DNA of 64,000 nucleotides from Nostoc sp. UHCC 0870 (GCF_022063185.1 NZ_CP091913.1:4751141-4815140), one strand, 5' to 3'; positions 8,460-18,074 are shown, counted from the first letter of the stretch. Notes: a model not told the origin generated them from the letters alone. Program-made: numbers and translations.

Positions 8460-9536
8460 TTAAGGTGCGTTGACGAGGTATTTGTAGAGATCATCAAGGA
8501 CAGCATTTGCAGCAGGTAAACTTGCACCATTCCAGGTTGAGGGATCAACTAAATAAACATGATTTTTCTGAACTGCATTAAGGCGTTTCCAAAGGGGTTT
8601 TTTCTGAATTCTTGCAAAAGCTTTTTCGGCGTTATTGCTCAAGATAGAAACAAATAGCACGTCTCCATCAGCCTTCTCTAATTCCTCTTCAGAAATACTG
8701 ATTATTCCATAGGGAGCATTAATATTCTGTGCTGTTGGACGCTGTAAGCCAACAGTATCTAAAATAGAACCAGCAAACGAGTTTTTTACATCACTCTCAA
8801 CACCACGATTACCAGAATGTATGTGGATAAATGAAATTTTTTGTCCCTGGTAGCCATTCTTCTTTAGAGAAGCCGCGTCAATGCCCAAAGCTATTTTCAA
8901 AGTCTCAATTTTTTTGTAGTAGTTCTTCCACGCTTCTTTAGCTTCTTTTTCCTTGCCTAAAACCTGAGCGACAAAATCAAAGTGCTTTGACCAATCCAGA
9001 GGTTCTTTAAACTTTCCCAACACGGTAGGAGCAATTTTTGAAAGTAAGGGGTAAACACTCTTGTCCATCCTTTCCCAGCCCAAAATCAAATCTGGCTTAA
9101 GCAAGGATATCTTCTCTAAATTAGGTTGAGAACGTCCCAGAAATTCTATCCCATTGCTGATAAGTAACTTATTATCGTCTAGAAAATAAGTGCTGCCAAG
9201 GGGTTTTACTCCCAGAAGAAGGGCATTATTGAGAGTTGGGGCAGATAATGTAATGACAAGTTTCGGGGCAGTAGGAATACAAGTTTCACCCATAACGTGC
9301 TGAAACGAATGGCACTCTGCAATGCCCGATTCAATAGGTATTTGAATGTTGTGGCGATCTTTAGGAGTACAGGCTGTGACAAGCAAAAGTCCCATCACGC
9401 CCAAAGATAGCCAAGTGACGAAGCGGCTTATGTATCTTCGTCTCTTTCCTTGACTGTTAGAATTGCCAAGAAATCGTACCTTGAATTGTAAGGTCTTCTC
9501 CAGCAAAAAGCCGATTTCGATTAAAAGAACTTTCAA
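8460..9536 (-). CDS. FecB-type siderophore-binding lipoprotein, cassette B
   Basis: A binding protein of the FecB family with a lipoprotein signal: KRRRYISRF, a hydrophobic stretch and the lipobox LLLVTAC, then HVMGETCIPTAPKLVITLS, KPDLILGWERMDK and the C-lobe KKPLWKRLNAVQKNHVYLVD. Predicted role: delivery of a ferric siderophore to an inner-membrane importer. The start is unclear. The frame runs back into the 3' end of the receptor gene by 80 bases, and between the frame start (TTG at 9536; another TTG at 9506) and the signal peptide there is no ATG. Translation is therefore probably coupled to the receptor gene. The ending (NAVLDDLYKYLVNAP) is shared with the C and D cassette SBPs. Confidence 0.88.
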   Translation of the reverse strand: MKVLLIEIGFLLEKTLQFKVRFLGNSNSQGKRRRYISRFVTWLSLGVMGLLLVTACTPKDRHNIQIPIESGIAECHSFQHVMGETCIPTAPKLVITLSAPTLNNALLLGVKPLGSTYFLDDNKLLISNGIEFLGRSQPNLEKISLLKPDLILGWERMDKSVYPLLSKIAPTVLGKFKEPLDWSKHFDFVAQVLGKEKEAKEAWKNYYKKIETLKIALGIDAASLKKNGYQGQKISFIHIHSGNRGVESDVKNSFAGSILDTVGLQRPTAQNINAPYGIISISEEELEKADGDVLFVSILSNNAEKAFARIQKKPLWKRLNAVQKNHVYLVDPSTWNGASLPAANAVLDDLYKYLVNAP

Positions 9537-12051
9537 AGTAGTCTACCCCGAATAGATTCCTGACATTGAGTGCTGCTCTCCAATTATCTTGTTTGTAAAA
9601 TATGGCAGCATCTGTCCGTAAATAGCCAGGTATCTCAAAGGAATTTCCCAAATCACCTTGACGTTCACCAACATAAAAAAGCCCTAAGCCAAAACCCAGT
9701 CCTTTTAAGTTACCCGCTTGAATTTCATAGGTTGTCCACAAGTTGAAAGAATGTTTTGGTACATTAGAAAGTCGATTTCCTACAGGCAGAGCATTATCTT
9801 CTTCGATGCGAGCATCAGTGTAAGCATAGCCAGTAATGATATTCCATCCTGGTAAGATTGCACCTGACAGATTCACCTCTATACCTCTGCTACGTTGTTT
9901 CCCTGTTTGAACAGAAAAGTCAGGATTGACTGGATCGTCGGTTAAAACATTGGAGAGGAGTAAATCGTAAAATGCAAGTGTTGCAGATAATCTGTCATTT
10001 AAATCTGCTTTTACCCCAACTTCATATTGTGTACCTCTTTCTGGTTGAAATTGTGCGTTTTCAAAACTGCGCCCATCAACAGGAGAAAAAGATTGGCTGT
10101 AGCTAGCATAAAGGGAAATCGGTGGAATGGGTTGATAAACTATACCAACACGAGGACTAAAAGCACTTTCCGATTGATTTTGTTCGGTGTCACCTACTCG
10201 ATCTTTAACCGTCTGATTGAACGTATCAAAACGTATACCTAGTAATAGCTTCAAATTTTCCGCTATTGTAATCTGATCTTGAGCATAGATTCCTAATGCT
10301 GTCCTATTTGTAGCATTATCAGATGCGAAGGCAGGAGTAGAGTTAAACGGCTGTCCAAAAACAGGGTTGAATATATCAATCGGTGAGCCAGTTATTGCAG
10401 TGGCGGTATCTCTATTATAGAAATTGTTAAAATCAAATCCAATTGTCAACTGGTGTTCTATTGATCCAGTTGACAATTTCCCAGTTACATCCGATGCGAG
10501 TACGTAAGAAGTAATATCGCGTGTTGTGTCCAGGAATAGACGATTTAAAGTTCGATTGTCAGAGCGTAGACCAGTTGGAATAACAAGATTGGATGTTTTA
10601 AATTCATTAAATGATGCAAAAAATGCATTACGTAGTGACCAGGAATCACTGAACTGATGTTCTAATCTATATCCAACTCGCGCTGTATTCGCTTGTTGAC
10701 TGGCGTTAGACTCGTTGTAGTTGCGGTTACGTGATATTTTTCCATCAGGATTAAAAAGTACAGATCCCAGAGCTGGCACACCCGTTGGGGGAGGAACACT
10801 ATCGTTGACATAATCGCCTTCGAGGGTCAACTTTGTTCTATCACTAATCGCCCAACTCAAGACAGGAGCTATCTGAAAATTTCTATTTTTTATGAGATCA
10901 ATAGAACTACCAGCATTTCTATAGGATGTATTTAATCGGTATAGAACATTGCCACGATTGTCTAGTGGACCAGACAAATCAATTCCACCTTGGTAGAAAT
11001 CATAATTGCCAATTGTTGCATTGATCTCATAGAACGGTTCACTTAACGGCTGTTTTGTGACGAAATTGATGGTTCCACCGGGACTGCCCTGCCCAAATAA
11101 AACGGAGGCCGGACCTTTAAGGACTTCTACTCTTTCAACATTGGAAAACCCAGTTGAAAGACCACCCACGAAGTCAGGTATGCCATTTATCAGATTATTA
11201 CCTGCAGAATTTGGGATAAAAAAACCGCGAATTCGGTAGAAACTCCGTTCAAAGTAGGGAGGAGTTCCCGTAACCACACCAGGGATATTTCTCAGAGCTT
11301 CTTCTTGACGGGTCACATTTTGATCGCGCAGCACCTCTTGCGGTATAACTTGAATCGATTGGGGAATGTCTCGCAATGGTGTATCCGTCCGTGTCGCCGT
11401 ACTGGCATTCGGTACGCGATAACTATCCCGTTCTCCTGTCACCACCAACTCAATCGGCTCATCCGGCTGCACTGATGCTTCTTCTGGTGGTGTTTCTGGT
11501 GGCTGCATAGCCGTTATCTCAGATGTCACGCCAAAAATTAAACCCTCGTCGCTATCAAATAATTCAACCTTGGGCAAACTCGTCTCACCTGTGACTATCA
11601 CCCGGATAGTATTTGCATCAAGATTACTTACGGTCACTACCGTGATTCCATCAATGGGCTTTTCTTGACGAAACTCACTACCAGAGGGCAAATTTAACTG
11701 AGTATTAGGAATATCCATAATAAAATTATTATCTTCACTCTTACTTACAGGCTGCAACTGATCTGAACCTGTAGTCTCTAAAATTACTTCTAGTTTCTTG
11801 TCTGTTTGCCCTAGTTTTACACCCGTTACCTGAATTATTCCTTGGGCAATCCACTGTTTTACTGTAGTCGCTGGGCGTTTAACTTCGTTTAAATGAGGGA
11901 TTTTTTGACTACTTTTAGCCGCAGTTGCCACAGACGTATTGAGACCAGGATTAATACGGTCTAAACTTGTTTCCGCCCCAGCTGGCAAGGCAACTAATCC
12001 CCAGAAAGAGCCAAGCATCAACACTTTCAACCAGCAATAATTTGACACCAC
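9457..12051 (-). CDS. AMIN-domain TonB-dependent siderophore receptor, cassette B
   Basis: An 864-residue outer-membrane receptor. Order: signal peptide to about residue 26 (GLVALPAGAE), a spacer, AMIN domain (GIIQVTGVKLGQTDKKLEVI to LFDSDEGLIFGV), a Pro/Glu linker, TonB box PIELVVTGERDSYRV, plug (RDIPQSIQVIPQEVLRDQ, VERVEVLKGPASVLFGQG, GGTINFVTKQPLSEPFY) and a complete barrel ending GTISWQF. The start is a GTG at 12051 (GTGGTG pair). It lies downstream of its AraC gene, with the paired operator at 12122-12164 between them, and its 3' end overlaps the SBP frame. Substrate unknown. Confidence 0.94.
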   Translation of the reverse strand: MVSNYCWLKVLMLGSFWGLVALPAGAETSLDRINPGLNTSVATAAKSSQKIPHLNEVKRPATTVKQWIAQGIIQVTGVKLGQTDKKLEVILETTGSDQLQPVSKSEDNNFIMDIPNTQLNLPSGSEFRQEKPIDGITVVTVSNLDANTIRVIVTGETSLPKVELFDSDEGLIFGVTSEITAMQPPETPPEEASVQPDEPIELVVTGERDSYRVPNASTATRTDTPLRDIPQSIQVIPQEVLRDQNVTRQEEALRNIPGVVTGTPPYFERSFYRIRGFFIPNSAGNNLINGIPDFVGGLSTGFSNVERVEVLKGPASVLFGQGSPGGTINFVTKQPLSEPFYEINATIGNYDFYQGGIDLSGPLDNRGNVLYRLNTSYRNAGSSIDLIKNRNFQIAPVLSWAISDRTKLTLEGDYVNDSVPPPTGVPALGSVLFNPDGKISRNRNYNESNASQQANTARVGYRLEHQFSDSWSLRNAFFASFNEFKTSNLVIPTGLRSDNRTLNRLFLDTTRDITSYVLASDVTGKLSTGSIEHQLTIGFDFNNFYNRDTATAITGSPIDIFNPVFGQPFNSTPAFASDNATNRTALGIYAQDQITIAENLKLLLGIRFDTFNQTVKDRVGDTEQNQSESAFSPRVGIVYQPIPPISLYASYSQSFSPVDGRSFENAQFQPERGTQYEVGVKADLNDRLSATLAFYDLLLSNVLTDDPVNPDFSVQTGKQRSRGIEVNLSGAILPGWNIITGYAYTDARIEEDNALPVGNRLSNVPKHSFNLWTTYEIQAGNLKGLGFGLGLFYVGERQGDLGNSFEIPGYLRTDAAIFYKQDNWRAALNVRNLFGVDYFESSFNRNRLFAGEDLTIQGTISWQF

Positions 12052-12121
12052 TGCTCACACCATTAATAAAAATTACTTTCAATAAAAATACCGTGAAACT
12101 CTGTGTTAACCAAGACTAATC

Positions 12122-12164
12122 CGATAGGTAGACGGAATATTTTCGATAGCTAAACGGAATTTTT
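12122..12164 (-). promoter_or_regulatory. paired direct-repeat operator upstream of receptor B
   Basis: On the minus strand AATTCCGTTTAGCTATCG and ATTCCGTCTACCTATCG start 22 bases apart. The first copy contains the stop codon of the AraC gene, so coding and regulatory sequence overlap. Binding by the AraC protein encoded immediately upstream is inferred. Confidence 0.7.
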
Positions 12165-13145
12165 TTGCAGTTTTTGGTATTCTTTGGGATTCAAGCCAAA
12201 CTGTTTGCGGAATGCAGCAGCAAAAGGACTGCGGCTGTTGTAACCCATTGCATGAGCAATTTCGGTAATTTTCATCTCTCCTATTTCCAGTAGTTGTCGC
12301 GCTTGTTCAAGTTTGTAATTACGCAAATAGCCAAATACTGTTGTGCCAAAACAACAACGAAAGCCCCGTTTTAAGGTGCATTCATTTAAACCAACTTGTC
12401 GCGCTAATTCGTGTAAGGAGGGTGGATTGTCCAAGCGTTGCAGGATGATTTCCCTGGCGTGGTGGATTCTATCGACTACATCTGGTTGTAAAGGCTGAAT
12501 ATTGGTTTTACCATCACGCATCTCTAGTTCTTGCCCTAAAAGTATTCCCATCAATTCCAGCACCTTACTTTCTAGATACATCCGTTTGGCAATACTCCGA
12601 TAGGGACAGTGTAAAATTTGCCGTGCTATTCTCTGCATCGGTAAGGTGGCAGTGCCACAGCGATGGTAATACTGCTCACAGGGTCGAATTAAGTGCTGCA
12701 ACCGTTTTGGTAATTCTCCTTCACTATTTCCTGCAAAGGAAAGCAGTACATCAGGCTGCATTGTAAATTCAATCTCAAGAAATGGTTGTTCGTGATAACA
12801 CTGAGTTTTTTTTTGAGGAGCCAAACCACTGCCTTGGAAAATATACTTTCCGCTACCTATGGATGTATATTTATCTTCATGTTCCCCTGAAAAATGAAAA
12901 TGGTAATTTAGCCAACATTCTGTTTCTGGGTATTCAGAAATCATGCGATCGCACAACCGCAAATCACCAATAGCTAACTGCAAACCCTGACGCAGCTTGA
13001 TTTCTCGCCAATAGCCTTGTCCCAGTACCTTTGGGTAATCATATATCACATCTAACTGATCATCGGGATCTGGATATTCGGAACTGTTTTCTGTCTCTTG
13101 ATACAACAGATCCTCGAAGGATTGCTGGGAGATAGTGAGCGTCAT
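12150..13145 (-). CDS. AraC/PchR-type transcriptional regulator of cassette B
   Basis: A 331-residue AraC-family regulator with a sensing N-terminal domain (YWREIKLRQGLQLAIGDLRL; YHFHFSGEHED) and two C-terminal helix-turn-helices: LARQVGLNECTLKRGF and ITEIAHAMGYNSRSPFAAAF. It shares its N-terminal layout with the decayed regulator at 53801. Its stop lies inside the operator of the downstream receptor gene, which I infer it activates in response to an incoming ferric siderophore. A stretch of eight T's on the plus strand inside the gene encodes part of a QKKTQC segment and does not break the frame. Confidence 0.93.
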   Translation of the reverse strand: MTLTISQQSFEDLLYQETENSSEYPDPDDQLDVIYDYPKVLGQGYWREIKLRQGLQLAIGDLRLCDRMISEYPETECWLNYHFHFSGEHEDKYTSIGSGKYIFQGSGLAPQKKTQCYHEQPFLEIEFTMQPDVLLSFAGNSEGELPKRLQHLIRPCEQYYHRCGTATLPMQRIARQILHCPYRSIAKRMYLESKVLELMGILLGQELEMRDGKTNIQPLQPDVVDRIHHAREIILQRLDNPPSLHELARQVGLNECTLKRGFRCCFGTTVFGYLRNYKLEQARQLLEIGEMKITEIAHAMGYNSRSPFAAAFRKQFGLNPKEYQKLQKNSV

Positions 13146-13375
13146 AGTTAATTTTACAGTTAATAAAAGTAAAATTTATATCAAAAATTACGTAATAAAT
13201 TGATCGCAAATTGAGCTTCAGTTTTAATTAAATGAGAATTATTTTTAACCTTGTTGCATATTAACAGTGTAGTGGGCAATTACTCATTCCCGGAAATAAC
13301 TGATGATTTCCTGACATAGATTTTTGACCCACTGGCAGCGATACAATAAACACAAATCCATAAAAAGCGGTCTTT

Positions 13376-13618
13376 ATGGCGACACAACTCGATAAAACCA
13401 AAGAGCTACAAAATCTGGTAATCTCTTGGGAAGCGTTGCCGGATGATTTTCAACTAGAGGATGAACCAGTGGAAAATATAGGTCAGCCAAGATTGGCTGA
13501 CGCTTTGCGTGAAAGCTTAGAAATTAGCGGTTTCATCCAACCGCAGATGTTGATTGCTTCCAATTTTAGTCTTTGTGCAACTGTTAACGGATTGCTGTAC
13601 TTATACGCTTCTTTGTAA
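13376..13618 (+). pseudogene. N-terminal fragment of a Uma2-family endonuclease
   Basis: 80 codons with LVISWEALPDDFQLEDEPVE, GFIQPQMLIASNFSLCATVNG, recognisable as the first third of Uma2 (DUF820) proteins, a PD-(D/E)XK family very abundant in cyanobacteria. After the conserved NG the frame changes to LLYLYASL and stops, so the catalytic core is missing. Very likely a truncated remnant. It is the only plus-strand gene in a long run of minus-strand genes and marks the junction between cassettes B and C. Confidence 0.65.
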
Positions 13619-13654
13619 GACAAGCCTGTAATCATCAAAAAAAGTTAGCAAGAA

Positions 13655-15427
13655 TTAATGAATCCCAGACTGTACGCGCCACAAACTGGTATAAATTCCA
13701 TCAATTGCTAGTAATTCTTCATGCTTACCCTGCTCGACAATTTGACCATGATCCATCACATATATACAATGACTGTGGCGAATTGTGGAAAGACGATGTG
13801 CGATCGCAATTGTCGTACGATTTTGGGTAATTATCTCCAACGATTTCTGAATCGCCGCTTCCGTCTCATTATCCACCGCAGAGGTAGCCTCATCCAAAAT
13901 CAAAATTGCTGGGTCTTTGAGAATAGCACGAGCGATCGCAATCCTTTGTCTTTGTCCACCCGAAAGTTTTTGACCCCGTTCGCCGACAATGGTATCGTAT
14001 CCTTGGGGTAGTTGCAGAATAAATTCATGAGCTTCAGCTAATTTCGCAGCATGGATAATTTCTGACTCAGTAGCATCAAAACTACCGTAACAAATATTTT
14101 CTGCCACCGTACCGTGAAATAAAAACACATCCTGACTCACCCAACCAATACAACGCCGTAAATCGCATAAATTGAGGTCGCGGATATCAATGTCGTCAAC
14201 TAAAATGCGTCCACTTTGTACTTCATAAAACCGTAGTAAAAGTTTAACTAACGTACTTTTACCAGAACCCGTTGCTCCCACAATACCGATTGTAGCTCCG
14301 GCGGGAATCTGGAGAGATAAATTTTTGAGTATATCGTTGCGTTCGTTGTAGGCAAAGGTAATGTGATCAAATTGCACTTGACGGGCTATAGTTGCAATTG
14401 GTAAGGAATTATTGCCTCCGGGAATTGCGATGGCAGTATCCAATAATCCCATGACACGCCGCACCGATGCCATCGCTCTCTGATATTCATCCATGATTTC
14501 ACTCAGTTCTGTGAACGGCCAGAGTAAATCTTGCACAATAAATACCATGAAGCCATAAGTACCCACAGTCAGGCTACCCTGAAGCACTTCCCGACCACCC
14601 AGATACAGAGTCAGCACAAACCCTAGTAAAATCAAAAATCTCAGCACGGGTTGAAAGGCGACACTCAGAGCGATCGCCTGTTTGTTACTGCGACGATAGG
14701 ATTCACTTTCTTGGTAAACGCGATCGCTCTCATAAGCTTCAGCCGTAAAGCTTTTGATGGTGGCGATACCAGAAATGTTGTTAGCTAGGCGATCGCTGAT
14801 AATTCCGGCGCGATCTCGTACTGTGTCATAGCGGGGAGCTAACCTCGATTGAAAGATGAACGTTCCCCAGAGGATAAATGGGATGGGTAACATCGCCAGC
14901 CACCCAATACCGGGAGCCAGCAGCATAAAGCTAATTCCCACCGCAGATACTCGCGTGAAAAAGCTGATGAGATCCTGTGCGCCAGAGTTGAAGAAGCCCT
15001 CAAGCTGGTTGATGTCATCATTGAGAATAGATAGCAAGATACCCGTGCTGCGGTCTTCAAAGTAAGCAAGTTCTAATTCTTGCAAGTAGTTGTAAGTATC
15101 AACTCGTAATTCGTGCTGTAGGGTTTGTGCTAAATTACGCCAAAATTTGTCGGCTGCATATTGGCTGAGGGATTCTAAACCCCAAGTGGCGATCGTCAGC
15201 AGAGACAATACTAATAACTGATTCAGAGGATTTTGAATACCAAACCGCGCAATTAAGGAAGTTTCTCGTTCGACTACCACATCTACTGCAACACCGATGA
15301 GATAAGGTGGTGCTAGGTCTAATAGGGTACGTAGAATCGAACAAATAATTGCACCCCAAATTTGAGGTTGATAGGGTTTGGCATAGCGCAATAAACGCAG
15401 GAGGGGGAGAGCAGAGCGTATTTTCAT
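13655..15427 (-). CDS. ABC exporter (fused membrane and ATPase domains), cassette C
   Basis: A 590-residue half-transporter of the type I exporter family. The N-terminal 320 residues hold about six membrane helices; the C-terminal ATPase has Walker A GATGSGKST (about 385), signature LSGGQRQR, Walker B ILILDEATSA and switch IAHRLST. It would act as a homodimer in the inner membrane. Because it ends an SBP-receptor-AraC cassette, secretion of a siderophore, or recycling of the desferri form, is a reasonable inference but not shown by sequence. The last 149 bases (13659-13807) are almost identical to those of the exporter at 20620. The SBP remnant lies 100 bases upstream, same strand. Confidence 0.9.
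   Translation of the reverse strand: MKIRSALPLLRLLRYAKPYQPQIWGAIICSILRTLLDLAPPYLIGVAVDVVVERETSLIARFGIQNPLNQLLVLSLLTIATWGLESLSQYAADKFWRNLAQTLQHELRVDTYNYLQELELAYFEDRSTGILLSILNDDINQLEGFFNSGAQDLISFFTRVSAVGISFMLLAPGIGWLAMLPIPFILWGTFIFQSRLAPRYDTVRDRAGIISDRLANNISGIATIKSFTAEAYESDRVYQESESYRRSNKQAIALSVAFQPVLRFLILLGFVLTLYLGGREVLQGSLTVGTYGFMVFIVQDLLWPFTELSEIMDEYQRAMASVRRVMGLLDTAIAIPGGNNSLPIATIARQVQFDHITFAYNERNDILKNLSLQIPAGATIGIVGATGSGKSTLVKLLLRFYEVQSGRILVDDIDIRDLNLCDLRRCIGWVSQDVFLFHGTVAENICYGSFDATESEIIHAAKLAEAHEFILQLPQGYDTIVGERGQKLSGGQRQRIAIARAILKDPAILILDEATSAVDNETEAAIQKSLEIITQNRTTIAIAHRLSTIRHSHCIYVMDHGQIVEQGKHEELLAIDGIYTSLWRVQSGIH
13659..13807. repeat. near-identical tract shared with 20624-20772
   Basis: The 3' ends of the two ABC exporter genes are the same over 149 bases with a single difference, and similarity falls sharply at a GCGATCGC octamer. 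The rest of the two genes is clearly diverged. This is what gene conversion or a recombination crossover between paralogs would leave. Confidence 0.8.
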
Positions 15428-15527
15428 TGATATATCTGGGTTTCAAGCATTTTTGAGCAAGGGGAGTATTTTTCTTATCCTGCATCGATTTGAGACTTGT
15501 TTCTGCCTCAAAAATGTTTATGTCCCG

Positions 15528-16451
15528 TTAGGGAGTATTAACTAAGTATTTATATAGGTCATCAATCACAGCATCAGCCGCTAAAATGTTTGCTCCAGTC
15601 CATGTATAACCATTGACAGGATAAACCTGACCTTTCTGAACGGCTTTGAGCGTTTTCCACAGTGGTCTTTGTCTCAACCGTTCAAAACTTGCTTTTCCTT
15701 CTTTCCCAAAAGCCAAGAAGAATAAAACATCACCATCGAACAGTTCTAATCTTTCTTCAGAAATATTATAAATTACACCATAGGGCGTAACAATATTTTG
15801 GGTTTCTGGCTGTTGCAGTCCCAAATCACTAAGAATTGAACCTGAAAATGTGTTTTTGCTTGTAAAGGCATACAACGTATTGATACCTGCACCTCCAGAA
15901 ATGGAGACGGTTTGGTTTTGATAGCGATCTCCTAGAGATATTTTTAGCTCTTCAATTCGCTGGTAGTAATGATTTAAGGCTTGTTGCGCTTTCTCTTCTT
16001 TTCCTAATACTTGAGTGATAAAATGAAAAACTTCTTTCCAATTGAATACTGCGTCTTCAGAGGGGACTGTTACTACAGGCGCAATTTTAGAAAGTAGGGG
16101 ATAAACTTGATTATTAGCATCTGTAGCAAAAATTAAATCAGGCTTCAGTTGCAAAATTCTTTCTAAGTTTGGAGATTCTTCTATACCTGTTACCGCGATC
16201 CCTTCTGTCTTATTCCCTAGATAGCTTTGAACATTTAGATAGTTTCCAATCGACTGCTCCATTGAACGAATATTGCTGCCAACAGGTTTAACATCTAGGG
16301 TAAGGGTATAACCTAAAATAGGGTGAAGGAGGGTGACAATCCGTTGAGGGTTATTAGGGACACAGGTTTCTCCCACTGCGTGTTGCACAACTCGGCAAGC
16401 GGTTGAGGGTAGGGTGTTGACTTTGGGTATCTTATGATGATATTTCTTCAT
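15528..16451 (-). pseudogene. FecB-type binding protein, 5' end replaced by an insertion sequence
   Basis: The frame carries a full FecB mature domain (CRVVQHAVGETCVPNNPQRI, LQLKPDLIFATD, C-lobe RQRPLWKTLKAVQKGQVYPV, ending YKYLVNTP). Its first 14 codons, MKKYHHKIPKVNTL, are however encoded by the terminal sequence of the insertion sequence at 16410-18074. The native signal peptide and lipobox are gone, so the protein cannot be exported as its paralogs are. It is still an open frame of 307 residues and could be made from a promoter in the element, but a periplasmic role is lost. Related in sequence to the C-lobe of the chimera at 22703. Confidence 0.8.
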
Positions 16452-16495
16452 ACAGGATAGACACCTAAAAATATCAAATTGAGGTTGGGTGGTTA

Positions 16496-16741
16496 ATGAA
16501 TAAATTAAAAAGTTCCTCCAGCCGATTAATTCGTCTGTTTAAACAAAGTAGAGAGAATTGGAAAGAGATAGCCCTTGAGAGACAAAAAAAGCTCAGAGCA
16601 TTAGAAGTAAAAGTTAGGGATTTATTGCTCTCAAGAGAGAATTGGAAAACACGGGCGATGAAAGCAGAAAAAGAACTACGTATCCTTCATACCAATTTGG
16701 TTGATGGACAAAAAAAGGGGAAGAAAATTCCGAAAAAATAG
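16496..16741 (+). CDS. insertion-sequence OrfA, coiled-coil protein
   Basis: An 81-residue basic, heptad-rich protein (SRENWKEIALERQKKLRALE and a second SRENWKTRAMKAEKELR). The repeated RENWK units suggest a coiled coil. It precedes the transposase frame and ends two bases before that frame's first ATG. The heptamer AAAAAAG at 16711-16717 near its end would allow a -1 shift into the transposase frame, producing a fused OrfAB. The role by analogy is DNA binding or oligomerisation. Confidence 0.7.
   Translation: MNKLKSSSSRLIRLFKQSRENWKEIALERQKKLRALEVKVRDLLLSRENWKTRAMKAEKELRILHTNLVDGQKKGKKIPKK
16711..16717 (+). promoter_or_regulatory. candidate -1 programmed frameshift site A AAA AAG
   Basis: In OrfA the codons are CAA AAA AAG GGG. 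The heptamer A AAA AAG is the classic slippery sequence used by IS3-type elements and dnaX. The -1 frame is open from 16705 through to the transposase, so slippage would fuse OrfA (about 73 residues) to the DDE protein without any stop. Confidence 0.6.
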
Positions 16742-16743
16742 AG

Positions 16744-18036
16744 ATGGTGGCAGCGTTCGGGCATCAATATAGCGTTCAAACAGTACAAAAAGCCATACAA
16801 CAAAGCATTGATTCTGGAAGTAGCTTACGAGGAGTTGAGAATAACTTGAAGTGGGAAGCATCGGCGGAGGAAGTAAAAACTCCCTGCTTCAGTAGTGTGA
16901 GAAGTTGGTTAGGAAGAATTGGTTTATATGAACTACAACGAGCCAAAGAATACCGAAGTGATTGGGTTTTTATTATAGACCTAACAGTAGAATTAGGAAA
17001 GCAAAAGTGTTTGGTGGTTTTGGGAGTATCTCAACAATACTTAGAATCGGAAGTTTTCCCATCAAAAAGAGGATTAAAACACCATGATGTTCAAGTATTA
17101 GCACTGGAAATCATGGATTCGACCAGAGGAGAATTGATTGAACAAAAGCTTTGTGAACTAACTACTAAAGTGGGCTGCCCAGTACAAATAATAGCAGATC
17201 ATGGTAGTGACATTGAAAAAGGAATTAAGCTTTACATACAAAAATATCCAGATGTAGTTTATACGTATGATGTAACTCATGCAATGGCTTTATTACTCAA
17301 ACATGAGCTAGCTAATTCCGAAAAATATCAATCTTTTATTCAAAAATGTAATCAGTGTCGGCATCAACTTCAACAAACCGAATTAGCCTTTATATCTCCA
17401 CCATCGCAACGCTCTCAATGTCGTTATTTCAATGTAGAGAAGTTGATTAATTGGGCAGAGAAACTGTTGAAATGTCCAATTGAGACTTTATTAAAATTAG
17501 CAGAAACTTCTGACCCGGACATTTTCAATCAAAAATTAATTATGAAGTTTGGATGGTTAAAAGATTATCAAGAAGACATCCGGATTTGGAGTCAAATGGT
17601 GATGATGACCAGAGCCTTAGAAATTCAACTTAAACAAAACGGTATTAATCAAGAATCTCTAGCTGAATTCCAGTTAAAAAACAATTCAACATTTCTGGAT
17701 ATAACTTTCCCACAAAATATTTGGTTATATATAAAAACTGAAATCGAACAGATTCCCAAGGATAAAACTTTTTTGGCAGCTTCTGATATCATTGAATCTA
17801 TTTTTGGTAAATACAAACATTTTTCCTCTAGATGCCCTCTCAAACAGATAGGTCAGATGATTTTAAGCATTTGTTTATGTACGATGAATTTGACCACATC
17901 TGTGGTTAAACAGGCATTAGAAAATGTTCGCTATATAGACCTTAAGGATTGGTCATCTCAAGTTTTTGGTCAGTCCATGCTCTCGAAAAGAAAAATCGTA
18001 TTTTCGACCTTAGATAACGACGCAGAATTTGTATGA
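16744..18036 (+). CDS. DDE-type transposase of the insertion sequence
   Basis: A 430-residue transposase. Candidate catalytic acids are D in WVFIIDLTVELG, D in VQIIADHGSDIEKG, and E in ASDIIESIFGKYK, spaced as in RNase H-fold DDE enzymes. The N-terminus (YSVQTVQKAIQQSIDSGSS; CFSSVRSWLGRIG) looks like a DNA-binding region. The ATG at 16744 may not be the true start, since the frame is open further back and is reachable by frameshifting from OrfA. The gene is complete and lies between matching inverted repeats, so the element may still be mobile. Confidence 0.8.
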   Translation: MVAAFGHQYSVQTVQKAIQQSIDSGSSLRGVENNLKWEASAEEVKTPCFSSVRSWLGRIGLYELQRAKEYRSDWVFIIDLTVELGKQKCLVVLGVSQQYLESEVFPSKRGLKHHDVQVLALEIMDSTRGELIEQKLCELTTKVGCPVQIIADHGSDIEKGIKLYIQKYPDVVYTYDVTHAMALLLKHELANSEKYQSFIQKCNQCRHQLQQTELAFISPPSQRSQCRYFNVEKLINWAEKLLKCPIETLLKLAETSDPDIFNQKLIMKFGWLKDYQEDIRIWSQMVMMTRALEIQLKQNGINQESLAEFQLKNNSTFLDITFPQNIWLYIKTEIEQIPKDKTFLAASDIIESIFGKYKHFSSRCPLKQIGQMILSICLCTMNLTTSVVKQALENVRYIDLKDWSSQVFGQSMLSKRKIVFSTLDNDAEFV

Positions 18037-18074
18037 ACTTTTTTTAATGCTTTTCCTACAAAGTCAACACCCTA

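Larger units (their letters stand above)
16410..18074 (+). mobile_element. two-ORF insertion sequence with 16-bp terminal inverted repeats
   Basis: A 1665-bp element bounded by TAGGGTGTTGACTTTG at 16410-16425 and its exact reverse complement at 18059-18074. It carries two consecutive frames on the plus strand joined by a likely programmed frameshift. No target duplication is visible: the flanks (TTGAGGG on the left, GGTTTAA on the right) are the middle of an SBP gene and the middle of a receptor gene. A simple insertion does not explain this, but insertion followed by an adjacent deletion does. I could not place it in a named IS family. Confidence 0.8.

Noticed and set aside
13376..13618. A novel small protein or antitoxin
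   Set aside because: Its sequence is the N-terminus of Uma2-family nucleases and it stops where the family continues, so it is a fragment.
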